DNA of 64,000 nt from Brachypodium distachyon (GCF_000005505.3 NC_016135.3:11874613-11938612), one strand, 5' to 3'; shown: positions 48,467 through 61,721, counted from the first letter of the stretch. Translations and numbers: made by a program. Notes: generated by a model from the sequence alone, not told the origin.

Positions 48467-49446
48467 CTCGTGAGCATGGAACGGCCCATTAGGGTGGCTC
48501 ATGGATTAGGTCGAAGCATTGCAACAGTCGCGGAAAACCTCCTTCTGCCGGCACACCCTTTGCGTGTGCTGCACTCGAGAGCATTTGGCAGACGGTTGGC
48601 GTGTGTGGGTAAAGTTGTACACCTCTGCAGGGTTCAATATATTTGAATAGCTGCGTCCTCGGTTATGGACGACTTGGAAATCTATACTTGAATTAGATAA
48701 CTTGAACAAAGTCTAAAACTGGATAACAACATGGTGTCGCTACGAATGGCTTCCTCGGGGTTGGAACGAGGGGGTATTTGTGGCATTGTTTGGGTGGTGT
48801 CAGTTAAGGTAGAGAGTACTCAAAGTTTGCTCTCTTGTCCTCTTTCAAAACTACTCCGTAGTCGCTTTCAACTTAGTAGTCTATTGAAAGGGTCAAAACT
48901 AGCTTTGTGCTTCAAATAGTCCACATAAATCTCTTGTTGATACATGCTTCATCTATTACTATGTTGATGTAAGTCTTGCGGAGTACTTTTGTACTCATCT
49001 TGCTTTATTATAATGATCTGGGTTCAGCGAAGAACATCCTTTGGATGTTTCCTCCTGGAGATCAACCACGCTTATAGCTTGGAAGTCCCAACAGTGGTCT
49101 GGGAAAGGGTGTGATCGCCATCCGCTTAACCTCAAGCCTTCTTAAGGCCTTTGTTAAGTTTGTACCTGTCAAAGGTACCTATATCATTTTCGATGTGTGA
49201 GTTGCAACTTGGTCGTAAGACCCTCGATGTAATAAGTTGTTAACTTTGCTCGATTAAGAGTTGTTTGGTATATTACAGTTTCTGTCGTAGAGTTATTCTT
49301 GTGATACCTGTGGTTTGCGACATACGTCGTGCGTGCTGCGTGTATGATTATAACACGTGCGGTTTATGTAGGGTTCGGGGTCTGGTTCATGCTTAGTTAA
49401 GTTGTGACATGATGATGTGCAAGCGAGTCCACCTGTCAAGGGGTTG

Positions 49447-49645
49447 GGAGCTATATCACTCCGCACGGTCGTCCTTTGACTGTGATCGCTTTGAATTGAT
49501 GCTCTGCTTGACTTGTGGAAGAGGGAGCTATATTACCCCGCACAGTTTACAACTGTGATCGCTTTGGGTTGATGCTCCAGGCTCTTCAGCACCATATCAC
49601 CCCGCACAGTTTCCGCACTATGATTGCTTTGGATTATAGTCCTGA
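49447..49645. repeat. Three-copy repeat of about 70 bp
   Basis: Copies near 49447, 49527 and 49588 share ATATCACCCCGCACAGTTT-like text followed by TGTGATCGCTTTGG and TTGATGCTC. Confidence 0.8.
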
Positions 49646-49719
49646 CTTGTCATCAATCAATTCTTAATCTTTGTATGTGTCAAATTCCGGGTCCGTGACC
49701 CCAAATTGCATGTCTGGTA

Positions 49720-52394
49720 AAAAGTAAAAAAAGAAAAACACATGCCACCAGCGTGGTCTGCGTTGGACTCCAAAACATATTGGCTGGATACGTATTGAGG
49801 CATGGCATCAGGTAGCACGCAGGTGATTCCCTTTTTGTTTTTTTAGATGAAACCCCGCAGGATTATTGTTTTCTTTTCTTGCGGTGAACACATGATTGGG
49901 TTTGCATGATTTTGAATACCAGGACAAAACTGCACATGCATGCATGACTTATTTCCGGGCTAAAATTCGCCCTAATCTGTGGGAGCTCTTGGTAGCGTGG
50001 GCTTTGTATTTTTTTAAATCTGCATGTTTTGCCCCGAATCCACCGTGGTGTCGCTTGAATAGGGCAAGTTGCCGACTTGCCGTACATCACCAACTAGATG
50101 CAAGGGCCAAGGGTCCAATCGCCATCATTTTAAGACGAGAGGCAATGAATCGACATTGCTAGCTAGCTAAGTTTTGTAGCCGTAACTTCTACAGTGTACT
50201 ACGACAGTACGACACGCCGGCCTTCACAATAGGTGACTATTATCGAATCATCCTCGTGTCCGTGCTACTCCTCTTGTCCTTGACAATGGTGTACTATCCA
50301 CTGTTTATTGGCGCTGAAGTGCACGTTTACCTGCCTGCCACGCTTCGTACGTCCGAAATTGATGCTCGATGATCGAGATGTATAATACGTGATGGAGAGT
50401 TTTCTATCGCTTTTGTGGAAGCGGCAGCCCGCCTCCTTCACTTGCCGTGCTAGCCAGGTCACCGACCATGACCGAGCAAGCCGGCCGGCCCACGGAAAGC
50501 TAACCTGCTCAAACGTGACACGGTGTTAATTTATCAGCTCAGCCAACGTCCATGACATGTGGTGACACGTGTATCGCTTCATCATCATAACAGGATCCAT
50601 GGAGTATACCTAGCTCGCATGATATAGCAGTGTCGACTAGACAAATTAAGGCGTTTATTAATGGCCGGATCGAGCAGGTACTTAGCTTACAAACACTGCG
50701 CCCCTGTCATTTCATCGACGATTGATGCGCCTGCCTTGAAACATGCCGCTCCATCAAATGGCGCCAAAGACATGCATGTGCCTTGACTCCGGCCAACCGT
50801 GCGCATGCAAGGTAGTACGACGCTGAAATACAAGCCCGAATTTTCTTCTCCTCCGGCCGCGCGACGACAACGACAAGAGGCCGGCCACGCACGTCCTCGC
50901 TGCCTGCGCTGTGCCAATCCAATACAGCAAACGTGCTGTTCCGATTTCCACCCATACATGACCGGCGGCCACCGGGGATTCATGGATTCGAATTTGTTTG
51001 GTCGATTGTACGGCTGTACGCGCCGCTAGTTATCTTAATTTTTGCAATTGTAAATTTGTATGTAGCGGTCATGGCCTTATGTAAAGAACTCGAGATAACA
51101 CAAGCCACCATGTCTTGTCACCATCACACTTTTGTTCAACTTATCAACGTACTACTAAACTAAACTAATGTGACTACGTTTCCTTGGATTATAACAGTAT
51201 CTGTACAGTACTGCATGCACGATTCATGTAACTGAGTCGTTATCTCCGTGACTCGACTTGATAAGCAAGAATCGTTCGTTTACCTTTACTAGGGGTACGT
51301 CAGCGCTAGCCTTGGCTTAAAACAATGGCAATGCATGTGATAAATAAGTAATGGGTGTGACTATAGCCGGCCCATTTTTAAGAAAAGAGTTTTAAATATG
51401 AATGGACGTTTCAAAGTCAAGATCTAAGAGTTATCCCCATTCTCACTAGAAAACGGAGTTAAGATCTAAAATTAAAATCCAATGACTAACATGTCGATGA
51501 TCTCAGACTAGAAAACGGATCACTTCTCAATAGCAAAACCGATAAATTAACCGAGGGGAGGAAACGACAAGCTGTTCGGTTCAAGCTCACATCAGGCCGT
51601 ACGTCCGGATTGTAGAAACAACAGTACTAGTACAGTAGGCAGAATCTGCGGCACACATGGGCTTGTCCGTTGATTACTTTTCTTGCTTTGGACCATCGAC
51701 TAGCTGGTGATGAATGCGATGCAAATCAAAGATAGACGAACAGAGGCAAGCGCGCAACGAAACAATGGGACAGCTAGTGTGAAAGACAAGACGGGCAAAG
51801 GATCGCGCGCTGCTCTTTTGCCCCTGCACGCGGACAGCGTTATTGAATGCTTTCAGGAAGAGAGAGAGAGAGATCTCAGATCTCGCTGGAGCTGCTGAGT
51901 GATGCATGACTCGTTGATTGATCTGTATTTTTCCTTTCTAAGATGCCTTTGGTGTGATTCGAAAGGAGAGCAATGGAGGACAGGGGTTTTTCGTATTCAG
52001 GCAATATTTATCTCGGGGATGATTCCCTGACTCACTGTCTCGCTGCATCTAAGTCTAACACTGATGGAGCGAGCACCCGGACCCCATCAAAATGGGCTTA
52101 ACCATCATGCAGGAATTCAGTCCCCTTTGCAGATGCGCACATCTTGATTGAAGTTTTGTCTCGGAATCCAACCTGAGCAGGTCCTTCCAACGTAGGGCAG
52201 CTCCCCCAGCGTTAGCCAACGTACGGCAATCTTGTGAGCTTTGCATGCAACGGTAGACACTGATGACATAGTTTGGCATCGTGATCATTTTGGTTCGACG
52301 ACACTCCCTGTCCCGGAGCACGTGTTTCCCGTTCCAGCTCGTACGTGGCCAGACACACACAGGGGGCAATCACGTTGAAGGTCCGGTGGGCCGA
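49720..52394. other. Intergenic, nothing recognised
   Basis: No frame has a known domain; several overlap on both strands (50687-51029, 52055-52493). A short segment near 50702-50780 resembles 15484-15570. Confidence 0.4.
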
Positions 52395-52994
52395 CACTGC
52401 TACACAAAACACCACCGGTGGCGGTGGAAAACAAGGGTCAGTGGCGGTGGACTGACCCGCCAATAAGCTTGCGTCACTGGTGCTACGAACCATTGGTGGC
52501 GGTGCTCTCTACCGCCACCGGTGCTACGAACCACCGGTGGTTGTCCAACACCACCGCCACTCCTATTCCCTACGGTGGCTGTCCAAGCGCACCGCCACTA
52601 GTATGAATTTGCCGAATTAAAAAAAAAAGCAAGCTACACGGGACCTACGCTGCAACCTCGTCGACGATTGTGGAGCAAATACACAGAAAACAAATCCATA
52701 TTTATTGAGAAACCGATCTGGAGTATTACATTACAGAGAATACACATCGAAGGGGAACCCGAGAGAGAAGAAGAACTAGAGAGAACAAGAACTAGAGAGA
52801 GAACTAGAAGGCCCACACCCGCACCCAAACCAGTCTGGCCCAGACACCACAGAAAGAGAAATTTTCCGCACCCTCCTCGTCTCCATGGTGCCGACGGCGA
52901 TCTGCAACGAGAGAGATAAGAGGTGAGAGAGAACCAGAGAGAGGGAAAACGAAAAGGGATGAGAGAGGGGATAGCAGAGATAGGAAGCAGCAAG
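52395..52994 (+). mobile_element. Candidate left end of an older CACTA element
   Basis: CACTGCTACACAAAACACC followed by repeated CACCGGTGGCGGTGG and GTGCTACGAACCA units in both orientations resembles a CACTA terminus with its subterminal repeats. It ends where a second CACTA terminus begins. The first five bases deviate (CACTG). Confidence 0.5.
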
Positions 52995-54484
52995 CACTAC
53001 AAGAAATCTGGTGGTCCATGACGTTTTCTTTATGACGCACAAGAATTTCGTCATAGATCTATGACGATTTTTTTTGAAACGTCATGGGTTGGTCCAAAGC
53101 CTAATTGCCACATGACCCTGTGACACAAACGAAATATCGTCATGAGCAAAAACGTCATGGATGACTAAAATTATACCTTTACCTCTCCATGACGTTCTTT
53201 GTGACATTCTAGTTAGACAAAAAAAAATGCTTGCTGAAATTATTTTTGTTTCCTAGTGCATATTTTTTTTCTGTTTTCCCATTTGCAGCGCTGGGCCAAT
53301 ATGGCTTGTGGCTATCGATGGCTAACGGGCCGGTTTAACTATTTTCCTTTTCTTTACTCATTTATACCAGAAAATAGCACAATTAAGAATAAATAAATAG
53401 GAAGCCGGAGTCGAACTCCCGACCACCAACACACACATACACAAACATGTCCACACCATCTGACCCATTGAGCTTTTGCGTCCAGTTCTGTTCGTTCTTA
53501 TTTTTGTCTCTTGTTTGATGGAAAAGGATAAAAAAAAAGGCTCACCTAGGCTGCTGCTGGCGGTTGGCCCGTCAGGCTAACGGGCCGGCCCGGCCCTGGT
53601 GAAGGTGAGCCTAACAGGCTTCTGGGCTGTGACGCAGTGCAGTTTTTTTTTCTTTTTCCTATTTGTCATGATTGGGCGTGCTGGGCCGATATGGGCCGCT
53701 TCGCTGCTTCTGGGCGAAAAATAAAATAGTAGGGCGCGCTGGGACTTAAGATCGAATGTAGGGGAGCATATCGACCACTGGGCTATAGAGAAGGATACGT
53801 TTTAAAAAATAGTTAATGTAATTTTACCATATTGAGACTTAAATTGTTAAGTAGGTCTAAAACTTTTTTTTAGGGGAAAGGGATTTCAAGTAAACATCAA
53901 CCGTTTTAGAATCATCGACTAACACCGGACCAAGTTCTTCCGGCTAGCTGCAAGTAGGCCTGAGAATGGCTCAAGAACTGACTCATACCCAAACTAAAAC
54001 CAAGCTATCATTCCACGCTGTGCGGGAATTCAACCCAAACCAACCTGAACTTCCGGTTTTAAACCAGTCGGGAACTATGGGTTCAACCCAATTTCAGCTC
54101 ACTAGAGCCGACGCTGAATTGGTGCAACCTTCTGCTATACACACAAGATTACTGTTAGTGTCTTAGGCACATAATCCCATCAAACAAACTTCTTTCCGAA
54201 ACTCTCGATGCTAGCAAGCTTACAAAATTCTTACCACACGCCATGTGCTAAAGACAATTCAGAAATATTTTAAAGGGGGTACAAAACTGCATACAAGTAG
54301 TAGTAGCAGTAACTCTTACTGCACCATCTCCATTGAAATGAGCTTCAGACAAAATGAAAATAGGAATGAAGCCAGTTTTCTATGTAGGATCTTTTCACCA
54401 CCATAGGCTTCAGGAAGTACCACTTGTAAGATTTTCTTTCCTAGTCAGAGCTGAAAATATTGGCAAACATGTATCAGTTGACGA

Positions 54485-55540
54485 ACAACAATATACAAAT
54501 TAACTACAAAAAATTCTATTTTGATATGCAAGATGGTCTGCAGCATAGACATGTATTGATCCATATGCCACTTTTATACAGTGATATCATTACCACGTTT
54601 ATACAAATTAACTACAAATCAGCTACGGAGTAGTTTTCTTTCAATTCTCAAGTCTTGCAGACTTTCATATGCCACGTTTATAAAGCCATATATAAATGAC
54701 TGAAGATATCAAGCATGTCTTGTATATACATTGACATTATCTGATGTTCTTCCTTAGTAAAACAGGTTGGTTCTGTTTCATCTCCTTACCAGTTAATTCT
54801 AAATCATCTCCATTTCTCAGCAATCTATTCCAAGTATCAACATACCCAATCAACAAAAATAATAGAATGATTGTTTTCCCGGTAACAAACTAGCTTCAGG
54901 CCATGTTTTAGCTTCTGTACACATGCAGACTGATAATCCACAAGGTAAAAAACTCGCAGAACAGTTCTCTTCAATTAACTTTACTTATCTAGAACAGTTT
55001 TCACACAACTCTCATAAATCAGTCCCAATCCTAACAGAGCATATCATTGTTGTTTGAAGCACAAGTAGATTAGCACTCCCACAAATAAAACCCAAGAGAT
55101 CATGCTCATGCAGAAATAGATCTACCACATATGTGCATTTCTTGCCAAAAGCCATAACAAATTCAAGACCGAAATTAGATGACTAAACTGATTTGTTCTC
55201 TTTTAGGTTCAAAAATTTCTACTAGAGGCAAATAGCACGAAACCAAGATCAGTAGATCTGAATGAACAACAGTAATATAAACCAGTAGGTTTAAAGTTTC
55301 TACCCGAGGCAAATAGCATGAAACCAACAACAGCAGATCTGAATGAAGGTACCATGAGATTTCCTACGTAGAAAACAGGACACATCAGTACATCACATAT
55401 GGTATAGAAAATACATAATAAAAGGAACAGTATGTACAGATAAGTAGGAGTACTTCACTTCAGTTAGTGAATTATAATCAGAATTAGTCCATTATAATGC
55501 TTCCGTATGTACAGATAAGTAGCAATACCTCACATATGGA
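54485..55540. repeat. Short internal duplications in the CACTA 3' region
   Basis: Paired segments include TACAAATTAACTACAAA (near 54494 and 54602), GAGGCAAATAGCA(C/T)GAAACCAA (near 55226 and 55308) and GTATGTACAGATAAGTAG (near 55431 and 55504). The stretch from 53220 to 56160 holds no recognised gene. Confidence 0.75.
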
Positions 55541-56163
55541 TTGCTGATATTAGTCCAACAGTAGACTGAAACATAATGGTATAGAAAAATGATTGTCACA
55601 CATGGAAGGAGATAAAGAAAAGTGGGAACATAAAATTACTTGCAGGTAACCTACTCAATACGAAATTCCAACAATCTAGCATTATTTATTTTGAATCTGA
55701 TCCCTTGATGTACTTGTATGGCTGGTCCATATATTCTAGATTTTTAGTATTGTAACTAGTATGCAGAACATATGCATGCAGGCTACACAGAAGTCACGAG
55801 AGGATGCAAAAGGTGAAGAAAAAAAACAGTAAGTAATCTATAAGGCATCACTCCAGAATCTGCTTCCCCCCTCAGTGTTTTTTCATTCATTAAAAAAGAG
55901 AATGGATTCTCTGTTTCATCTGAAAACAAACAGTAAGTATATAGAGAATGGATTCTCAGTAAGTAAACAGTAAGAAAGTCTAGTATGAGAAGTAAAAATA
56001 AAAATGATCAGATTAAGAACTAAAGAATCAGCGACGAGGAACCCAGAATACTAAAAAGGTTGTTGGCAGTCCCTGGGTGTAAAACTTTCAGTTAGATAAG
56101 TTACATGTATAAGCATTTTCTGAGGAAACACAAGAAAATTCATACCTTTGCTGCTGCAGCTAG

Positions 56164-59100
56164 CTACTCTAGAATAGTATCATCAAAATCATCTTCACTG
56201 TCACTTTCCTCTACTTCCTCATTTTCATGAACTCTCATATGGTCGACATCTGACGCTTCGACGCTGCGTCCTTCTTCGTCATGGCGGTTTAGAGGAAGCG
56301 AAGGCATAGCATCAGTTACAGCATGGCGGGGGCGCCCTTCTTCATCCTCATTATCAGACCATTCATCTTCCTGGTATGCATGTAAATGACTAGCCTCTAT
56401 TTCACTCACATCAAACATATGCCTGTGGTCAAATTTCTGAACAACTCGCCAATTTTTGCCCAGTTTTGTGTCTGGCAGATAAAAGACCTTTGATGCCTGG
56501 GTTGACAAGATAAAATTATCGTCTTTGTACCAAAGACCAGTAATGTTGATGCTTTTGAACAATTTGTCATCCACTTGTAAAGGAGTCTTGAGGCCATCAA
56601 GGCAAAACAATTCACACTTGAATAGAACAACTGAGCGTATGAGCTCCTGATCAGAGTTATAGTATAGCACTTTGATTTCCTTTAGGACACCATAAAAATC
56701 AACGGCCTTTCCATTATGGTCACCGACAGTCATGATTCTGCTGTTTTGGGATTTCTTGCCCTCCTCACGGTCAATAGTGAGAAATCTAACACCATTGACA
56801 ACACAAGCATGGTATGTTCTTACTCGGTAAGCTGGACTGCATGCCAAGGCAAAAAGCTCTTCGTCAACATCTTGTTTCTCCCGTACCTTCGTCATCATCT
56901 GTAAGTATACCAAAGCAAAAGAAAAGAATCTGGTCAAATCATGCAATGAAATGCTATCTAAGCATCGAGAGACCCCTCGAAGAAAACTAACATGTTCCTT
57001 GAACCATCCTTGGAATCCTTGCTCAAGTCTTTTATTGACGTTAGATGTCCCATCTTTCTCTAGCTCTTCTCTAAATAGCCTGCAAGCCAAAAGTAATTCA
57101 TAAATTGATAGCTAAATTGTAAGCAACATGTGTGTATCAATTAAAAATTCAGAATTATAGAAGTGAGAACATACTCTAAATATGGCTTAACCTCCTCGCA
57201 ATTGTTTAGGACATACCAAGCCATCCTGTCCAACTCTTTTTTCAAGATCAAGCTTTCATCATATGAGGTGAATTCACATGCTCCAAGCAAATTAACACCA
57301 TGCCCAAACACATCACAAGATGATTCATGTTGGTCACCTATATTTCTTGGTGGCCGGTTGAATCTTGTTTCCACATCATCAAGGTATCTAGAGCAAAATG
57401 TCAAACACTCGGCAGCAATGTATGCCTCTGCCACAGAACCTTCTGGGCGTGCCTTGTTCCTAACATAACTCTTCAAAGTGCACAACAACCTCTCAATGGG
57501 ATACATCCACCCATAGTTCACAGGACCTCGGAGGATCGCCTCATCAGGCAAATGCACAGCTAGGTGGACCATGACATCAAAGAAGGCAGGAGGGAAGATT
57601 TTCTCAAGCTTGCACAAAATTATTGGGATTTCTTCTCTCAGTCGATGCAGAACATCTAGGTTCAAATTTTTACTACACAACACTCTAAAGAACTTTCCCA
57701 GCTCAGCAATGGCCTCATATATATCATGGTCCAAAAACTCTCGCATGCCAGCAGGTAATACTCGTTGCAACAAGATGTGGCAGTCGTGTGTTTTAAGACC
57801 CGTAACCTTGCCTCCACCAACATTGACACCTCTCGAAATGTTTGAACAAAATCCATCAGGAAATTTCACCTCACTTAGAAACTGACAAAATCCAATCCTT
57901 TGCTCTTTTTTCAACGTATAATGTGCTGCTGGCACGTCATATTTCTTGCCTTTCTCCGTCTCCTTCAATTGCAGCTCTTTTCTAATGCCCATTTTTTCCA
58001 AATCAATCCTAGCCTTGATGGTGTCCTTATTCTTCCCTTCAATGTTAAGAAGTGTGCCATGGAGGTTATCGCAAATGTTCTTCTCAATGTGCATCACATC
58101 AAGATTATGCCGAAGTTTCAATGTTTGCCAGTAAGGTAATTCCCAAAACCCAACCCTCCGGCTCCAAATCGGCACAGGCTCTCCTCGCTTCCTCTTTTTG
58201 CTTGCAGAATTGGTTCCTGGTCTGACATCTCTAACCTTCTCCAGCTCAGCTAGCAGCTCATCTTTAGAGAATTTACCAGGCTTCTCCTTGCTTGTATGAA
58301 CCTTGTCAAGATCGGTCTCTTTCCGCAAGCGATGGCCCTTGCGAAGGAAACGATGGTGGCCAATGTAACACAATTTGTTCTTTATAGAGTATGAGAGAGG
58401 ATTTTTGTCGCAATGCAGGCATGCAAAGAAGCCTTTTATGGTGCGCCCAGACATAGTACTCAAAGCAGGATAGTCATGAATGCACCAAAGTACCACAGCA
58501 CGAAGATTAAACATTTCAGCCCCAAATGCATCAAAAGTACGCACACCCTTCCAAAGTTCAAGCAAATCTTCTATCAGAGGCTCAAGGAAGACATCAAAGT
58601 CCTTTCCTGGACTTTTTGGACCTGGGATAAGCAACGTGATCATAAAGTTTGATTGATCCATACATTCCCATGGTGGGAGGTTGTATGGCACAACAAATAC
58701 AGGCCACATGCTATACGATGTGCTCATGGTCCCAAAGGGATTAAATCCATCAGTAGCAAGCCCAAGCCTTAGGTTTCTAGCATCTTCAGCAAACTCTGGC
58801 CATTCACTGTCGAATGTTGCCCATGCTTCACCATCAGCCGGATGACTCAATACATTTTCTTTGGGCTTTCTCTTTAACCTGTGCCACTGCGTTCCCTCTG
58901 CTGTTCGCTTCGAAGCAAATATTCTCTTGAGCCTTGGCACCAAAGGAAAATGGCGCAACACTTTTTGAGACACTTTCTTCTTTTTTTCTGGATCTTTCCA
59001 CCTTGATTCACCACACTTCGGGCAATTGTCCAGTTTGGCATACTTCTTTCGGAAAAGGATGCAATTGTTTGGGCACACATGTATGGTGTCATATGAAAGT

Positions 59101-59789
59101 CCCAACTCACGATGATAGGATTTTGCTTCACTATATGATCTTGGCAGTGTATTGTGCAACGGCAATGCATCAGCCAAGAACTTCAAGTGAGCATCGAAAG
59201 CCGTATTGCTGATTCGGTACAACGATTTGTGATGAAGCATCTTCACAAGAAAAGAAAACTTTGACACATGGTTACTTCCAGGATAAAGCTCGCGCTGTGC
59301 CTCAGCCAACAGCTTTGCAAACAATGTCTCATTTCCACCATGATTGCCACCTTCAGTTCCACCTTCGACTCTATCTTCTTGATTCTGAGCTCTTTCTTGC
59401 TCGCTTGCTCTTAGTAGGTCCTGCAACATTTCTGGAATCGCATCACCACAAGCCTCAACTATACAATCCATGTCATGGTGCTCATGACCAACATTCTCAT
59501 GCTCATGACCACCATTATCATCATTCCTCTGTACATATTCAATAACCACAACATCCGTTGGCTCTCCATGGTGTATCCACCGAGTGTATGTATTGGACAT
59601 ACCATTCATTAGCAAGTGATATTCAAGCATTCCATGATACACCAATTTTTGATTCAGGCACCTGCGACACGGACATAGTATCTCCTCATTCTCATCATAT
59701 CTCTCGCGAACAAAATGTATGAACTCCTTGATGCCTTTGGTATAGGGAGGGGTAAACTTTGTACCATGGACAGTCCAACTTCTGTCCAT
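56164..59789 (-). CDS. CACTA transposase (TNPD-type), apparently intact
   Basis: Three exons on the minus strand, 57175-59789, 56992-57079 and 56164-56898, give 1145 residues without a stop. Introns are 57080-57174 (GTATGT...TTGCAG) and 56899-56991 (GTTAGT...TTACAG; 93 bp, in frame, so retention would not shift the frame). The ATG at 59789 gives MDRSW, the usual start of the transposase-associated domain (about 1-75, CPCRRC at 39-44). Transposase_21 follows (about 230-580: CPNNCILFRK, CPKCGESRW, WPVFVVPYNLPPW, LLIPGPKSPGKD, DVMHIEKN). Next are DUF4218 (about 660-825: THDCHILLQ, LEKIFPPAFFDVM, YVRNKARPEGS) and DUF4216 (FLTIDREE, VDFYGVLKEI). The acidic tail ends DSEDDFDDTILE. It would excise and reinsert CACTA elements in the nucleus. 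Confidence 0.88.
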
Positions 59790-59799
59790 CTGCTCCACA

Positions 59800-60924
59800 T
59801 TACAACAAATTCAGAATTGTGCAAGACATGAAAAATAAATGAAAGCTGACAGTTTAGTAGAATATTTTAGCAGTTCAGTTCAGTAAACTGGGTGTTTGGA
59901 TACGGGAGGTTTATCTCACTAACCTATGTTCCAACCAATTCCAAACAGCTTAGTATTTATTTTGCGCGCATCGCCTTTCTTTGAAAGCAAAACTAGCTAT
60001 CCAAATTATAACCTTGCCAATCACTTCAGGAATTGCGTCAATATTGTACTACAATTAGCTGTGTCTATATTAGTACTACAGTTACCTGAGTTGATATTGT
60101 ACATACCGCTGAACACCAAGTTTCAGAAATACCAAACTTCAGAACATTTACTCCTGAACACCAAGCTTCAGAAATACCGCTGTTGTACAAGAACATCAAT
60201 ACAATATCATTCTAACGTGCAGAACAACGTTAAGCATCATCATATTTTGCACAAACAGGTTTCAGAAAGCCAAATACACCAACAATAACAGCACATGCGC
60301 CACAATTGCAGAACTAGGTGTCACAAGACCAATGGTCCTTCAAATTATAGGACATTTAGAAAGCACATGTAGCAGAAAGAACTAAATCAATTACTAAAAA
60401 CGTCATGATTGTAAACATCATTCAGTTAGCACGACTACCACAAAATGAATCGTTGTTTCAGAGAAATATTCTTTAAAGATTCAGTAAAATATAGGTAGCA
60501 GAATAGCATAGATTGACATAGCTACAGGGGCATTTATGGACAGAAGCATGTATGAGCATAAGCAAATTGACTGAATTGATCTCATTTCGATTCATCACAA
60601 ATGGATATACCAACAATGAATATAGGTAGCAGAATAGCATAGATGGACCCAACAAGCAAACAAACTACCAGGAGAAAAAAATAAATCAACCATTACAATT
60701 ACATCAGTACTGTTCAAGAAATGACAGGCAACAAGTCCCAAAAGAAGCAGCCATCATTCATGAGTTCACGTAAGCAGCAACAATTCCCATATGTAGATAT
60801 CAACTCGTAAGTACACATGATGGGAAAACTAATTTATTGGTATACAACACCAAGTAACTGCACATGAACATTTTTTGTAATTAAACAAATAATCCTACTT
60901 GGTAACATGTACAGCAATAGGAAA
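59800..60924. other. Upstream region of the CACTA transposase
   Basis: AT-rich, no recognised gene. Two short duplications occur: GAACACCAAG(T/C)TTCAGAAA (60112 and 60156) and TAGGTAGCAGAATAGCATAG (near 60490 and 60621). It presumably contains the transposase promoter. Confidence 0.5.
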
Positions 60925-61580
60925 TAGGAGTCGTGTGCAATCACAATCACAAATTCATGTAGCACTTTGCAGTAGCATTTTGCAAGAATAGGAAACAGTT
61001 TTGCAACCAATATCCCAATCTGAATCAATTACAGTAGGATTTGATCAATAATCCAATAGCACCTTTGGGCTGCCGCATCGGTCTAGCAGCATGGTGGACG
61101 ACGAGGTAGACGACCAGGACGGTGGTGAGGTAGACGACCAGGACAGCGGCGAGGTAGACATCTAGGCCTCTGGGTCGACGAGATCCACGGCCTCCAGCTC
61201 CGAGACGACGAGATCCAAGCCCTCCTGCTCCGGGACGGCGAGATCCACCGACTCCTGCACCGGGACAGCGGCAAGGTAGACGTCTAGGGCTTCGGGTCGG
61301 CGAGATCCACAGCCTCCTGCTTCGGGACGGCGAGATCCACCGCCTCCTGCTTCGGGACAGCGAGTTCCGTGGCCTCCTATTACGGGGCTGCGACATCCAT
61401 GGACCATGGGCACTGAGAGGGGGTGGGTGGGGAGAGGGGGTAGGTGAGGGTAGGGTGAGAGGCAGTGGTGAGGTTGGGACGAGGGGTTTCGGGATTGGCC
61501 CGGGACTTTTTTTTAGGATGATATTTATCGGGGCCGAAAGTGAATGCTGGATTAATCGGCGCCGAAACTGTGAATTCCAA
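60925..61580. repeat. Left arm of a large inverted repeat
   Basis: Read on the minus strand, this segment matches 63385-64000 on the plus strand over its length, from TTTCGGCGCCGATTAATCC through a GTGGATCTCGCCGTCCCGGA minisatellite (30-33-bp units, several copies) to AAACTGTTTCCTATTCTTGC and GTGATTGTGATTGCACA. Both arms keep an ATG followed by TAATAG stops, then the frame GVARPMRQPKGAIGL-type text. Confidence 0.9.
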
Positions 61581-61620
61581 TTCCAAATCTATCAAATCTA
61601 TTAAGTACTACTACTATATA

Positions 61621-61719
61621 CTCCCTCTGTTTCATATTAAGTGACCAAATGTGAATGTATCTATGTCTAAAAAGTGTCTAAATATATGTAATAGAAAGTC
61701 CCTTAATATGGGACAGGGG
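61621..61719. mobile_element. Stowaway MITE (99 bp)
   Basis: Starts CTCCCTCTGTTTCATATTAA, ends in the inverse TTAATATGGGACAGGGG, flanked by TA. Confidence 0.75.
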
Positions 61720-61721
61720 TA

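Larger units (their letters stand above)
45170..49710 (+). mobile_element. Probable non-coding LTR element or solo long LTR
   Basis: About 4.5 kb without any retroelement protein. It carries a GC-rich exon-like block (45480-46640), then AT-richer text, and ends near a GGGTCCGTGACC phrase as many grass LTRs do. The size would fit the very long LTRs of Triticeae LARD-type elements. I found neither a matching second LTR nor a target duplication, so both identity and limits are inference. Confidence 0.35.
52995..61600 (-). mobile_element. CACTA (En/Spm) element, transposase intact
   Basis: A canonical terminus CACTACAAGAAAT at 52995-53007 is followed by subterminal repeats with GTCATGG and CGTCATAGA in both orientations (53015-53215). 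A tnpD-type transposase lies inward, its 3' end towards this terminus. The other terminus was not found, so the right limit given is only the end of sequence plausibly belonging to the element. Confidence 0.75.

Noticed and set aside
53400..53430. tRNA-like TTCGACTCC phrase on the minus strand, and a related phrase near 53740-53790
   Set aside because: No acceptor stem, D arm or anticodon arm could be formed around them; they look like subterminal CACTA sequence.
57571..58652. Plus-strand frames of 79-104 codons within the CACTA transposase region
   Set aside because: They are antisense shadows of the transposase exon.
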